Shown here piece after piece: positions 34,475-43,262 of a stretch of 64,000 bases of DNA; position 1 is the stretch's first letter, and each line of letters starts with the position of its first letter. The DNA comes from Ulva prolifera. Taxonomy: Eukaryota; Chlorophyta; Ulvophyceae; Ulvales; Ulvaceae. The notes under the pieces are model-generated. The model did no database searches, had not been told where the DNA came from, and saw nothing but the letters and a program-made list of their open reading frames with translations. Where the stretch lies: contig CM041197.1 in NCBI GenBank assembly GCA_023078555.1, positions 9,084,842-9,148,841 on the forward strand, given 5' to 3'. The position numbers and the translations under genes are program-made.

Positions 34475-35488
34475 AAAGTGCTGCCTTATGGGATTCGCTC
34501 AACCGAGAACTACGTCTACGCGGTTTGCGTTTGGGATCGTCGATGTTGCTGCCACCCGCGGGCACCTTCCCCCCAGCGACGGGACACCTGGTGGATTCAG
34601 CCTTGGCTGCTATATGGGACAGATGTAGCCGCGCTTCACGCGGAAACTCATGAATCATGTGCGCTCTCTGAGTACTGGAGGCATTGTGGAACAGATAATC
34701 GGCAACTTTCTCCAGGCATCCGGACAACTCATCAACTGGTAACCAAGAGTCATGAGATGCATCGTAGCCAACCCAGCGCACCAGGTAGTGAGGGCACGCG
34801 ATGGAGATGTCGTCATCGCGATGCCGCGACTGCATGTAATTGACTACACATTCAACTTCATAAGTGGTCGTGTCCACAGTGGCCGATGACTTGGCAGCTT
34901 CAGGGCTGGTGGCGCATGCAGCATCGAAGGACTCATTGTAAGGTTTCAGCACAGAGAAGTGAAAGACATCATGTAGACCTAGGCGCTGCAGCGTGGTCGG
35001 CAATGATATCCGGGCCGCGGCCCGGCCCACTACTTCCAGAATTTTACAGGGACCCAACCAACGCGGAGTAAACTTCTTTCGGAGAGATGGATGATGCAGA
35101 GCAACCTTACGTATAGATAGCAGGACCCAATCACCCACAGAAAAGGTTGGCCAAGCAGATCTCCTGTTGAAATCCGACCACATTGACTGCTTGGCCTCTA
35201 CCAGAGCTTGCTTTGCTAGGAAGTAATACATGCGGTGCATCACAGCTGGAGCTGGTTGCTGATGCTGTGGCAATTTGAGCGCAAGGGCTGTGGGAGACAG
35301 CGGCGGAGTGATACGGTTCAAAGAGAACGGCGTGCAGCCCGTGGCTGCCGACTTGGAGCTATTCATACTGAACTCGATATGTGGCAGGAATGCATCCCAA
35401 TCATCATGTGCAGGACCGATGAAATGCCGAACAGCTTCTTCCACAACGCGATTGTAACGCTCAACTTGCCCATTGGCTCTAGGATGGT
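34475..35488 (-). pseudogene. Gypsy G2 integrase C-terminus with chromodomain
   Basis: Reading leftward from HPRANGQVERYN (the integrase catalytic Glu region), it gives the integrase C-terminal domain (RKKFTPRWLGPCKILEVVG, LHDVFHFSVLKPY), a chromodomain (YEVECVVNY, HYLVRWVGYD, DSWLPVDEL) and a basic tail (KRKPRRRSSRLSESHKAA). Upstream it is continuous with 57008-57675 once the 35489-57007 insertion is removed. Chromodomains of this type steer integration to heterochromatin in chromoviruses. Confidence 0.85.
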
Positions 35489-35665
35489 CCATAAGTTACA
35501 CATATCTGGCCATTGTATGGCAAAGCAAACAAACAACATCAAGCCAACCCAGCGACCGGCTGCCACACCAGCAACCACAAGAAAGCAACACAGCAAAAAA
35601 AAAAACCCCCAGACAACAACCAACCACAAATGCATCAAACGCCCCACGGCCACAGCACTCAACCC
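35489..35665 (-). mobile_element. LINE L4 3' UTR (left end of 21.5-kb insertion)
   Basis: The LINE tail is inserted in gypsy G2 at the duplicated GGATGGT (35482-35488 and 57008-57014). Its distant 5' part is at 56849-57007. The inner junction at 35665 with gypsy RT sequence equals that at 20107. Confidence 0.75.
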
Positions 35666-35748
35666 AAGTCCGTAGCCGACGTTAGGCAGTTCTTGGGGTT
35701 GGCCAATTACTTCCGCAAGTACATCAGAGGTTATGCGGCCATGGCTTC
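35666..35748 (+). pseudogene. Gypsy RT fragment (G1-like)
   Basis: It encodes VADVRQFLGLANYFRKYIRGYAAMAS, matching 20108-20190. It is cut by the copia B LTR at 35749. Confidence 0.7.
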
Positions 35749-35994
35749 TGTCGAGAGAAATAGGTTTAGTCTAGGCCAGTGTGAACATGCATGTAGTTGA
35801 CGCACTTGTGTGATCATGAGGGTCGTGACAGAAGGGCGTACTCTGCATATATAGTCTAGATGTGGGCAGTGAGCTCTATCGAGTCTCACTGACCTTCCCT
35901 CTGTCACGACAGGTATGTCTACGTCTCTGCATCGTTCATGTCATGCTCCTGTCTCTGTAAATCGAGTCTCACTGACCTTCCCTCTGTCACGACA
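35749..35994 (+). repeat. Copia B 5' LTR
   Basis: 246 bp, TGTCGAGAG to TCACGACA. The block GAGTCTCACTGACCTTCCCT through CACGACAG occurs twice: the first copy is followed by GTATGT and the second by the primer site. TATA-like CATATATAG lies in the middle. Confidence 0.85.
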
Positions 35995-36024
35995 GGTTAT
36001 GGGCCTTTTTACGGATCCACTGCG

Positions 36025-38493
36025 ATGATACTCAAAGATGTGAAGTTAGGCTTAGATCTAACTCCCACCAACGCAGTCCAATGGTTCCATCGTATGGAGC
36101 TATTGCTGCGCAGCGTCAGTTGCTGGAAGGTGGTCACAGAGGACGAAGGCACAGAGTCGATCAAAAATGCTGCCCGGCTTGCAATCTCATGCAACGTCGG
36201 AGACGACCTGATACATATTGTCAGCACGTCAGCTACCCCCAAAGAGATATGGGATGCCCTGAAGAAGCAGTTCTCAGGCGTGAGCGCAGCACGGAAGATG
36301 GCTTTATCTCGCAGCCAAGCTTGCTTCCGAAAGTCTGCAGATGAGTCACTCGATCAGTTCATAACGAGAGCAGAGCAGCTCCGAGCTGAACTAGCATCAG
36401 CACAGATGTTGAAAGAAGAAGAATTTGTTCTAGTCTTCCTTGCAGCTTTAGATGAATCCTCATATACATCATGGGCGCAAGCAATCGCAGCCCAAGCAGA
36501 GCTGCCCACATTCGCGGATGTGACAGAGAATCTTCGTGGTACGTTTTACCAGAAGTTGCACACCACCGGTAGCACCTCGCAGTCCGAGGCTTACCAGACA
36601 GGTAGTACCCACTCTCAGCAAGAGTGTGACTACTGCCACCACAAGGGTCACCATATCCTTCAATGTTTCAAATTGAAAAATGATCAGCAAGCAGCGCAGA
36701 GTGATCCCGGGTACAAGCAAGGCAGAGGCCGTGGCAGAGGCCGTGGCCGAGGCAGAGGCCGAGGTAGAGGTCGTGGCCGTGGCTCCTATGCCAACCACAC
36801 CAGTGCATTTGTCTGCATCGCTGCAAACAAGGTTGCAACTGACAGGTCCAAGTGGTTATTCGACTCAGCTTCGACTGACCACATGGTGAATGACCCCGCC
36901 GTTCTCCATGATGCCAAGCCCTTCAGCTCCAAGTGCACAGTTGCCAACAAACAGACAGCCGAAGTCACTGCAGTTGGCACCGTGCAGCTCACCAACCATC
37001 ATGGTAATCAGGTCACTCTCAAAGGCGTCTTGCTCGTCCCCACTCTACAGCACAACCTCATCTCTCTCAGCCGTGCAGACGAAGCAGGTTTGTCCTACTC
37101 TGGCCAAAACAACAAAATCATCCTAAGGGATCAGCGTACAGAGCTGCTAGTAGGGCCTTTGACAAATGGTCTCTACGAGGTGCGATGCAAGCCCGTGCTC
37201 TCGGGCTCCGCGCCTGACATACAGGCTGCCAACGTGTCCCACTCAGACAATGCCATCCTATGGCATCGCAGACTTGGCCATGCTGGCCACAGCACTCTTG
37301 CAAAGATGTCAAGAGGTGAAACAGTGCGCGGATTGCCGCCACCACAAGCATTTGAACAGCAGCTCCAATCAACAGCCGTATGCACACCATGTGCTGAAGG
37401 CAAGATGAAACGCAAACCATTTCCAGCCTCACACCAACGTGCAACCAAGAAGCTAGAGAAGCTTCATGTGGACATTGCTGGTCCTTTTGTGACGACACCG
37501 GGCAAGGCTAATTACTATCTCATGATTGTTGATGACTTCAGCAACTACAAGCTCGTCACTCCAATTGCTCGCAAGTCAGATGCTGCCGACTGCCTCATGG
37601 ACATCATCCCGAGGCTTGAAAACAAGTACGATTCGAAAGTACAGTACATGCGGTTTGATCGAGATGCAGTATTCCTCTCAAACCGCATGAAAGCATGGTT
37701 TAAAAGCATTCATATTGAGCCACAGCCTACATCTGGCTACAGCCCACCGGAGAACGGGCATGCTGAGCGCGGCATCGGCAGCACCTCGGACATTCGTGAT
37801 GCCCTATTGTCAGATTCCGGTTTGAAGAATATATATTGGGCAGAGGCAGTGGTGCATGCTGCATACCTCTCCAATATCATGAGCAGCAATGGCGGTCCGT
37901 CCGCATGGGAGCTGCTCAAAGGCAGCAAGCCAGACATCAGTGACTTGCATGTGTGGGGCTGCACATGCCACTACAAGATTCCAGCGCAGAAGCGCAAAAA
38001 GGGTGAGCTTCCGCCCAAATCTTCAGTGGGCAAGTTCCTTGGGTTTGCCCAGCCAAACTTCCAAGCATACCGAGTTTTGTTGCCCAGTGGTTCAGTCATC
38101 ATCTCGAGGGATGTCAAATTTGATGAATCTGCAGCACCTGCCAGCGATGCCCGGATTGACAACGACTGTTCCAATCTGATGGAGACAGCAATGTCGCATC
38201 CGCAGATCAACCAGCAACCAGAGCAGCCACCGCAGCAGCCGCAGCTGCCACCGCAACAGCCACAGCCTGCCGTGCAACCACAACAGCAACAGCCTGCCGT
38301 GCAACCGGATCTTGTGCATCTCATGGCGGAAAATCCTTTGTTTGATGCAGCACACGGCGATAATGCAGCGCCAAACTCCCAGCCGAACACACCAAGGCGC
38401 AATCCACCTCGCACTAAACAGCCTCCTCAGGATCCATATCAGAAATATCTCCATGGATTGCCGCAAAGTTCTCACGTAAATTTTCACCTGTAG
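36025..38493 (+). CDS. Copia B ORF1: Gag-protease-integrase
   Basis: 822 residues from the ATG at 36025 (MILKDVKLGLDLT aligns with MNLKDVKLGIELT of family A). It has a CCHC knuckle (CDYCHHKGHHILQC), a GR-rich box, protease FDSASTDHM, integrase finger (WHRRLGHAGH, CTPC) and catalytic HVDIAGPF, FDRDAVF and ENGHAERG. A Gln/Pro-rich stretch precedes the end. It stops at UAG 38491-38493, the same place as family A. Confidence 0.9.
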   Translation: MILKDVKLGLDLTPTNAVQWFHRMELLLRSVSCWKVVTEDEGTESIKNAARLAISCNVGDDLIHIVSTSATPKEIWDALKKQFSGVSAARKMALSRSQACFRKSADESLDQFITRAEQLRAELASAQMLKEEEFVLVFLAALDESSYTSWAQAIAAQAELPTFADVTENLRGTFYQKLHTTGSTSQSEAYQTGSTHSQQECDYCHHKGHHILQCFKLKNDQQAAQSDPGYKQGRGRGRGRGRGRGRGRGRGRGSYANHTSAFVCIAANKVATDRSKWLFDSASTDHMVNDPAVLHDAKPFSSKCTVANKQTAEVTAVGTVQLTNHHGNQVTLKGVLLVPTLQHNLISLSRADEAGLSYSGQNNKIILRDQRTELLVGPLTNGLYEVRCKPVLSGSAPDIQAANVSHSDNAILWHRRLGHAGHSTLAKMSRGETVRGLPPPQAFEQQLQSTAVCTPCAEGKMKRKPFPASHQRATKKLEKLHVDIAGPFVTTPGKANYYLMIVDDFSNYKLVTPIARKSDAADCLMDIIPRLENKYDSKVQYMRFDRDAVFLSNRMKAWFKSIHIEPQPTSGYSPPENGHAERGIGSTSDIRDALLSDSGLKNIYWAEAVVHAAYLSNIMSSNGGPSAWELLKGSKPDISDLHVWGCTCHYKIPAQKRKKGELPPKSSVGKFLGFAQPNFQAYRVLLPSGSVIISRDVKFDESAAPASDARIDNDCSNLMETAMSHPQINQQPEQPPQQPQLPPQQPQPAVQPQQQQPAVQPDLVHLMAENPLFDAAHGDNAAPNSQPNTPRRNPPRTKQPPQDPYQKYLHGLPQSSHVNFHL

Positions 38494-38510
38494 GGCTCCC
38501 CCCGGAGCCC
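38478..38510 (+). promoter_or_regulatory. Putative -1 frameshift site, copia B
   Basis: Canonical slippery heptamer A AAU UUU in ORF1 phase (38478-38484), spacer CACCUGUA (8 nt), then a fully Watson-Crick hairpin GGGCUCC-CCCC-GGAGCCC (38493-38510). ORF2 is in the -1 frame. Compared with family A, the stem is kept while its sequence differs. Confidence 0.7.
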
Positions 38511-39477
38511 ACGACGCTGACAGCAGCTCTCGCCGGACCTGAGGCACCCATGTGGCAAGCGGCGGTTGAAGAGGAGTACACCTCCCTCGTTTCCATGAAT
38601 GCGTGGGAGCTGGTGCGGCTGCCATCAGGCAAGAACGCCATTCCTTGCAAGTGGGTTTTCAAACGAAAACTCAATGCAGATGGCTCCATTGAACGCTACA
38701 AAGCCCGCTTGGTGATAAAAGGGTTTTATCAGAGAGAAGGTATAGACTACAATGCGGTCTTTGCCCCCGTTGTGCGTGCCAGCACCGTGCGCCTATTTCT
38801 CTCCATTGTTGCCTCTTTTGATCTTGTGTGTCATTCCATCGACATCAAGAATGCATTCATCCAAGGAGCCGTTGAAGAGAAGATCTTCATGAAGCAGCCA
38901 GACGGGTATGATGATGACTCAGGTCAGGTTTGCATGCTCAACAAGAGCTTGTATGGGCTGAAGCAGGCTCCACGTGTGTGGAACAAGACTATCTCGGCCT
39001 ACTTCGTGTTTCTGGGATTTGTTCAGAGCCAGAGTGATGGAGCACTCTTCATGCTGTACACAGAACAACTTGGCTTCGTTTTGATCCTCTGCTACGTTGA
39101 CGACATCCAGATCGCAGCAAAGCAACTCACCAGTGTTCAGAACATCAAGAAAGCCATCTTGACGAAGTTTCCAGGCAAAGACACAAGAGATTCCAAGTAT
39201 TTCCTGCAGATGACAATGCAACGCAACAGAGCAGCCCGCACGATCCACCTGAAGCAGCAACGACACATCGAGAAGCTCATTGATCAGCACGGACTGAAGG
39301 ACGCATGGCCGATTGCAATCCCGATGATCACCAATCTCAGCATAGACCCTGCAGGTCCAACCATCACAGATGTTGCAGCTGTCTCGCAATACAAGTCCAT
39401 CGTCGGAGCCCTGCTCCACATTTCCAACAACACTCGTCCTGATATTGCATTTGCTGTGTCATTTCTTGCTATGTTGT
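38484..39477 (+). pseudogene. Copia B ORF2: reverse transcriptase, truncated
   Basis: The -1 frame gives VGLPPEPTTLTAALAGPEAP then RT: KWVFKRKLNADGSIERYKAR, SIDIKNAFIQG, LCYVDDIQIAA. It is open up to the LINE junction at 39477, inside the connection region. RNase H is missing. Confidence 0.85.
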
Positions 39478-39641
39478 ATAAGTTACACATATCTGGCCAT
39501 TGTATGGCAAAGCAAACAAACAACATCAAGCCAACCCAGCGACCGGCTGCCACACCAGCAACCACAAGAAAGCAACACAGCAAAAAAAACCCCAGACAAC
39601 AACCAACCACAAATGCATCAAACGCCCCACGGCCACAGCAC

Positions 39642-41519
39642 TCAACCCACAAAGTCATCCACCGGCACATCAAAGCCATGGGTGAAATGCTTGCCGCACG
39701 ACCGGGCGACGGCCGTCAGTGTGCGCGCATACATTGTCGCATTGCCCTTCTGCAACACACACGAAAGCAACCTGTACGCATTCATCACAGACACCGACTT
39801 GGAGACCCGGCCTGATGCCGCAGCAATCTCACCCAACTCCCTGATGTACTCCTCAGCCCGCGGCCCGAACTTCCCATAGGACTCAACGGCAAACGGAACA
39901 AACTCATACTGCGGCTTATCAGCAAACTTCTCCCAATCATTCCGCTTGAGCTGCTCCGCGACCTTCGCCGCTGAGGCATCCTCCCGGTGCGACCCCCTAC
40001 TCAAAGCTTTCTTCCCGAGCGGGTGCGTCACCGTCACGTCCACCATGACATGACGCCCCCCCGGCAAGATCGCGAGGATGTCCGCTCGGTGCTCCCCCAC
40101 GGCCCCTGCTCCGTGCTCCCCATGCACGCCGGCATACGGCGGCTCTATGCTCGTGGTCACCGAAGCACAAGAATGAAGATGGCGCATTGCAAGAGCAAAA
40201 TCATCATGGCGCGACGAAATATCCTTGTTGTTTCGGGTACACAGCATAGCATGGTCTCCGCGGCCGACGCTCTCGCCAGAGCAATCGCATGGCGGCATCT
40301 CCACGGGGCCGCTGACTCGCTCACCGAGGCGGTGGCGAAGGATGGTGGTGAGGGAGTGGTTACCGATGGTGGTGTACAGCCGCCGCCGGCCAGGGAGGGC
40401 GGACAAGAAGGCGCTGCCAGGGGCACCGCGGGCACTGCGCACTCGAGCAGCACCGAGCCTGCCTGCCTCTGTGCTCAAGTCCATGCGATCCAGGAATGCC
40501 TTGCCGGCCTTGTCACCCATGGACCTAGACACTGAATGCTGCAAAAAGGGGAGAACATGACGCACTCCTTTGCTGGAGAAGTCCGCCGGTGAGCCACCGT
40601 CGATCTTGTCGGAGACCTTCGTGACCCACTCCTCGACGTCGGGCAAGACGCCGCGGATGCAGTCCCAGTCGCGCTGCATCGCCGGCGCGGCAGGCCCGTC
40701 GAGCCGCTGGAACAAGGCAGGGCCGTCAGCAACGACCCGTTGAGCCACCGCGACGCCGGTGAGCAACGCCGCTTTCGCCTCAACTGGGTGGGTCATACGC
40801 AGCCCAAGGCCGCCGTGGCGAATCGGCAACAACATCTGCTGCACTGCCGAGCTCATCCGAACGAGCACGCCAGACGGATCCTGCGTGACCGGCACCTGCG
40901 CAATGCTCGCCACCGCGGCGACGACAGCGCCTTCGAGGGCGCGTGTCGACTCGGCCAGGAGCTCCCACCTGGTCGTGCGCTGGTGGTGCACCAAGCGGAC
41001 AGCAAATGACTGCCGGAGCAGCAGCAGCTGCACCTGCTTGGTGACCGGCAAGCGCATGAGCAAGTCGATCTCCCCGATTGCCTTCGCGGCAGCAGCTTTC
41101 AGCTGCGCGCGGACGAAGGTGTCGGTGCCGACGTGGGTGCCGACCACTGTGATGCCGTCCTCTCTGTGGGGCACGCCGGTGGACTGCTGGATGGCACGAC
41201 ACTCTTCGTGCGCCTCGGCACAGGGCGCAAACACGCCACTCTTACCCGGCACGATGGTGAGGCCGACCGAGCGCGCGCTGCCCGGACCATCCCCGCAGAG
41301 GCGGCCTAGGACCTTGCGCAACGCAGGCCCGCGGCCCACGGCAGAGAAGTCATCGAGGTACGACATGCTGGGCGCCGCCGGGACTGCTGCCGCTAGTGCC
41401 GTCAAGACCTCCTGGAAGCCCAATGCAAACAGCAGCGGCCCCAGCGGGTCGCCCTGCCGCACCCCACGCTGCGACTCAATCACAGTGCCGCTAGCGGCAC
41501 CCACCACATGGAGTTGGGT
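39642..41519 (-). CDS. LINE L2 ORF, 3' part: RT end and restriction-like endonuclease
   Basis: It encodes GVRQGDPLGPLLFAL, the catalytic SYLDDFSAVG, a thumb/linker region, then a CCHC-like motif (CDCSGESVGRGDHAMLC plus SSRHDD) and a PD-(D/E)xK-like block (HRADILAILPGGRHVMVDVT). These mark R2/CRE-type LINEs that nick DNA with a restriction-like enzyme. It ends KHFTHGFDVPVDDFVG. The 5' part of the same ORF is at 47691-49309. Confidence 0.8.
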   Translation of the reverse strand, partial: TQLHVVGAASGTVIESQRGVRQGDPLGPLLFALGFQEVLTALAAAVPAAPSMSYLDDFSAVGRGPALRKVLGRLCGDGPGSARSVGLTIVPGKSGVFAPCAEAHEECRAIQQSTGVPHREDGITVVGTHVGTDTFVRAQLKAAAAKAIGEIDLLMRLPVTKQVQLLLLRQSFAVRLVHHQRTTRWELLAESTRALEGAVVAAVASIAQVPVTQDPSGVLVRMSSAVQQMLLPIRHGGLGLRMTHPVEAKAALLTGVAVAQRVVADGPALFQRLDGPAAPAMQRDWDCIRGVLPDVEEWVTKVSDKIDGGSPADFSSKGVRHVLPFLQHSVSRSMGDKAGKAFLDRMDLSTEAGRLGAARVRSARGAPGSAFLSALPGRRRLYTTIGNHSLTTILRHRLGERVSGPVEMPPCDCSGESVGRGDHAMLCTRNNKDISSRHDDFALAMRHLHSCASVTTSIEPPYAGVHGEHGAGAVGEHRADILAILPGGRHVMVDVTVTHPLGKKALSRGSHREDASAAKVAEQLKRNDWEKFADKPQYEFVPFAVESYGKFGPRAEEYIRELGEIAAASGRVSKSVSVMNAYRLLSCVLQKGNATMYARTLTAVARSCGKHFTHGFDVPVDDFVG

Positions 41520-41825
41520 TGTTGAGAGAAGTGTGTTTAGCCTAGTGCTGAGCGCCCGCTGAGTAGACATGCTGACTCGCGCTGACTCGCGCTGACTCGT
41601 GCTGAGTCAATGTAGCGGCTAATGCATATCATGCAGCAACAGTGTGCTAGTGGTCATGACTGTGGGATATTGATCTGCATATAGTGTAGCTGTAGTTAGT
41701 GAGCATCACAGAGTGCTTGCTAACGACCCACATGTCGTGACAGGTGTGATCAAACTCATTGCATAAATATGTCGCCCTCTCTCATGTAATACAGAGTGCT
41801 TGCTAACGACCCACATGTCGTGACA
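41520..41825 (+). repeat. Copia A3 5' LTR
   Basis: 306 bp, subtype with CTGACTCGT and GTAATACAGAG, the same subtype as the LTR at 47385. Confidence 0.9.
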
Positions 41826-41869
41826 GGTTATGGGCTTTTGACGAATCCACTGCGTTTCAAAGATCTGAA

Positions 41870-42909
41870 ATGAATCTTAAAGATGTCAAGCTTGGCATTG
41901 AGCTCACTCAAGCCAATGCCGTCCAATGGTTTCAGCGGATGGAAATCCTGCTTAGAAGCCTTGAATGTTGGACCGCCGTTGCCAATGATGCTGGTGACGT
42001 TGCTCATAAAAACGCAGCTCGACTTGCACTTGCATGCAATGTCGGAGATGATTTAATACATCAAGTCAGCCCCACAGCATCTCCCAAAGACATATGGGAC
42101 GTGCTGAAGAAGCAGTTCTCCGGTGTCAGTTCGGCTCAGAAGATAGCCTTATCTCGAGCTCAAGCTAGCTTCAGAAAAAATGCTGATGAGTCACTTGACA
42201 CCTTCATCACCAGAGCAGAGCATTTACGTGCTGAATTGATCTCAGCACAAATGCACAAGGAAGACGAGTTTGTACTCACGTTTCTAGCTGCCCTTGATGA
42301 ATCTGACTTCTCATCATGGGCTCAAGCCACATAGGCTCGGCCCACTCTGCCCTCATTTGATGATGTGACTGAGAATCTCAGAGGCACCTTCTATCAGAAG
42401 CTGCATGACACGTCATCATCATCCCGGTCCGGAGCTTATCAGATAAGCTCAGATCAGAGATATCAATGTGAGTATTGCCACAGACCAGGCCATCAGATTC
42501 TCCAGTGCTTCAAACTGAAGAATGATCAGCTTTCCTATGAGAATGATCCCAATGCTGGCCGAGGCGCAGGCCGTGGTAGAGGCCGTGGCAGAGGCCGTGG
42601 CCGAGGCCGTGGCCGTGGATATCGTGGCAGTGGCAGAGGTTCTGGTGCCAATGCTAATCAAGCATCTGGCCCTCCAAGCACCAGCGCATTTGTTTGCATT
42701 GCAAATGCTGCGTCCTCACAAGAGTCCAGATGGCTCTTTGATTCAGCAGCTACCGATCACATGGTGAATCGAGCTGAGTATCTGCATGACATTACTGCCA
42801 TGCAATCAACGTGTACTGTAGCCAACAACCAGACCGAGGAAGTTTCAGCCGTTGGCACAGTCAAGCTGACCAATCATTGCGGTGAAGAGGTCGAGCTGAA
42901 GAATGTGCT
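41870..42909 (+). pseudogene. A3 gag-protease remnant
   Basis: Gag starts MNLKDVKLG. A TCG-to-TAG change creates a stop at 42332-42334. The frame continues through CCHC, the GR box and the protease FDSAATDHM, and is cut at 42909 by the A4 LTR. Confidence 0.85.
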
Positions 42910-43218
42910 TGTTGAGAGAAGTGTGTCTAGCCTAGTGCTGAGCGCCCGCTGAGTAGACATGCTGACTCGCGCTGACTCGCGCTGACACGTGCTGAGTCAA
43001 TGTAGCGGCTAATGCATATCATGCAGCAACAGTGTGCTAGTGGTCATGACTGTGGGATATTGATCTGCATATAGTGTAGCTGTAGTTAGTGAGCATCACA
43101 GAGTGCTTGCTAACGACCCACATGTCGTGACAGGTGTGACCTCAAACTCATTGCATAAATATGTCGCCCTCTCTCATGTAAACACAGAGTGCTTGCTAAC
43201 GACCCACATGTCGTGACA
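42910..43218 (+). repeat. Copia A4 5' LTR
   Basis: 309 bp, with GTGTGTCTAGCC and CTGACACGT variants that separate it from the A3-type LTRs on either side. Confidence 0.9.
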
Positions 43219-43262
43219 GGTTATGGGCTTTTGACGAATCCACTGCGTTTCAAAGATCTGAA

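Larger units (their letters stand above)
35749..39477 (+). mobile_element. Copia family B element, 3' truncated by LINE L2
   Basis: The 5' LTR is 35749-35994, the primer site GGTTATGGGCC follows at 35995, then ORF1 and ORF2. The RT region is cut at 39477 by the terminus of LINE L2, so RNase H and the 3' LTR are absent. It is clearly diverged from family A along its whole length yet keeps the same architecture. Confidence 0.9.
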
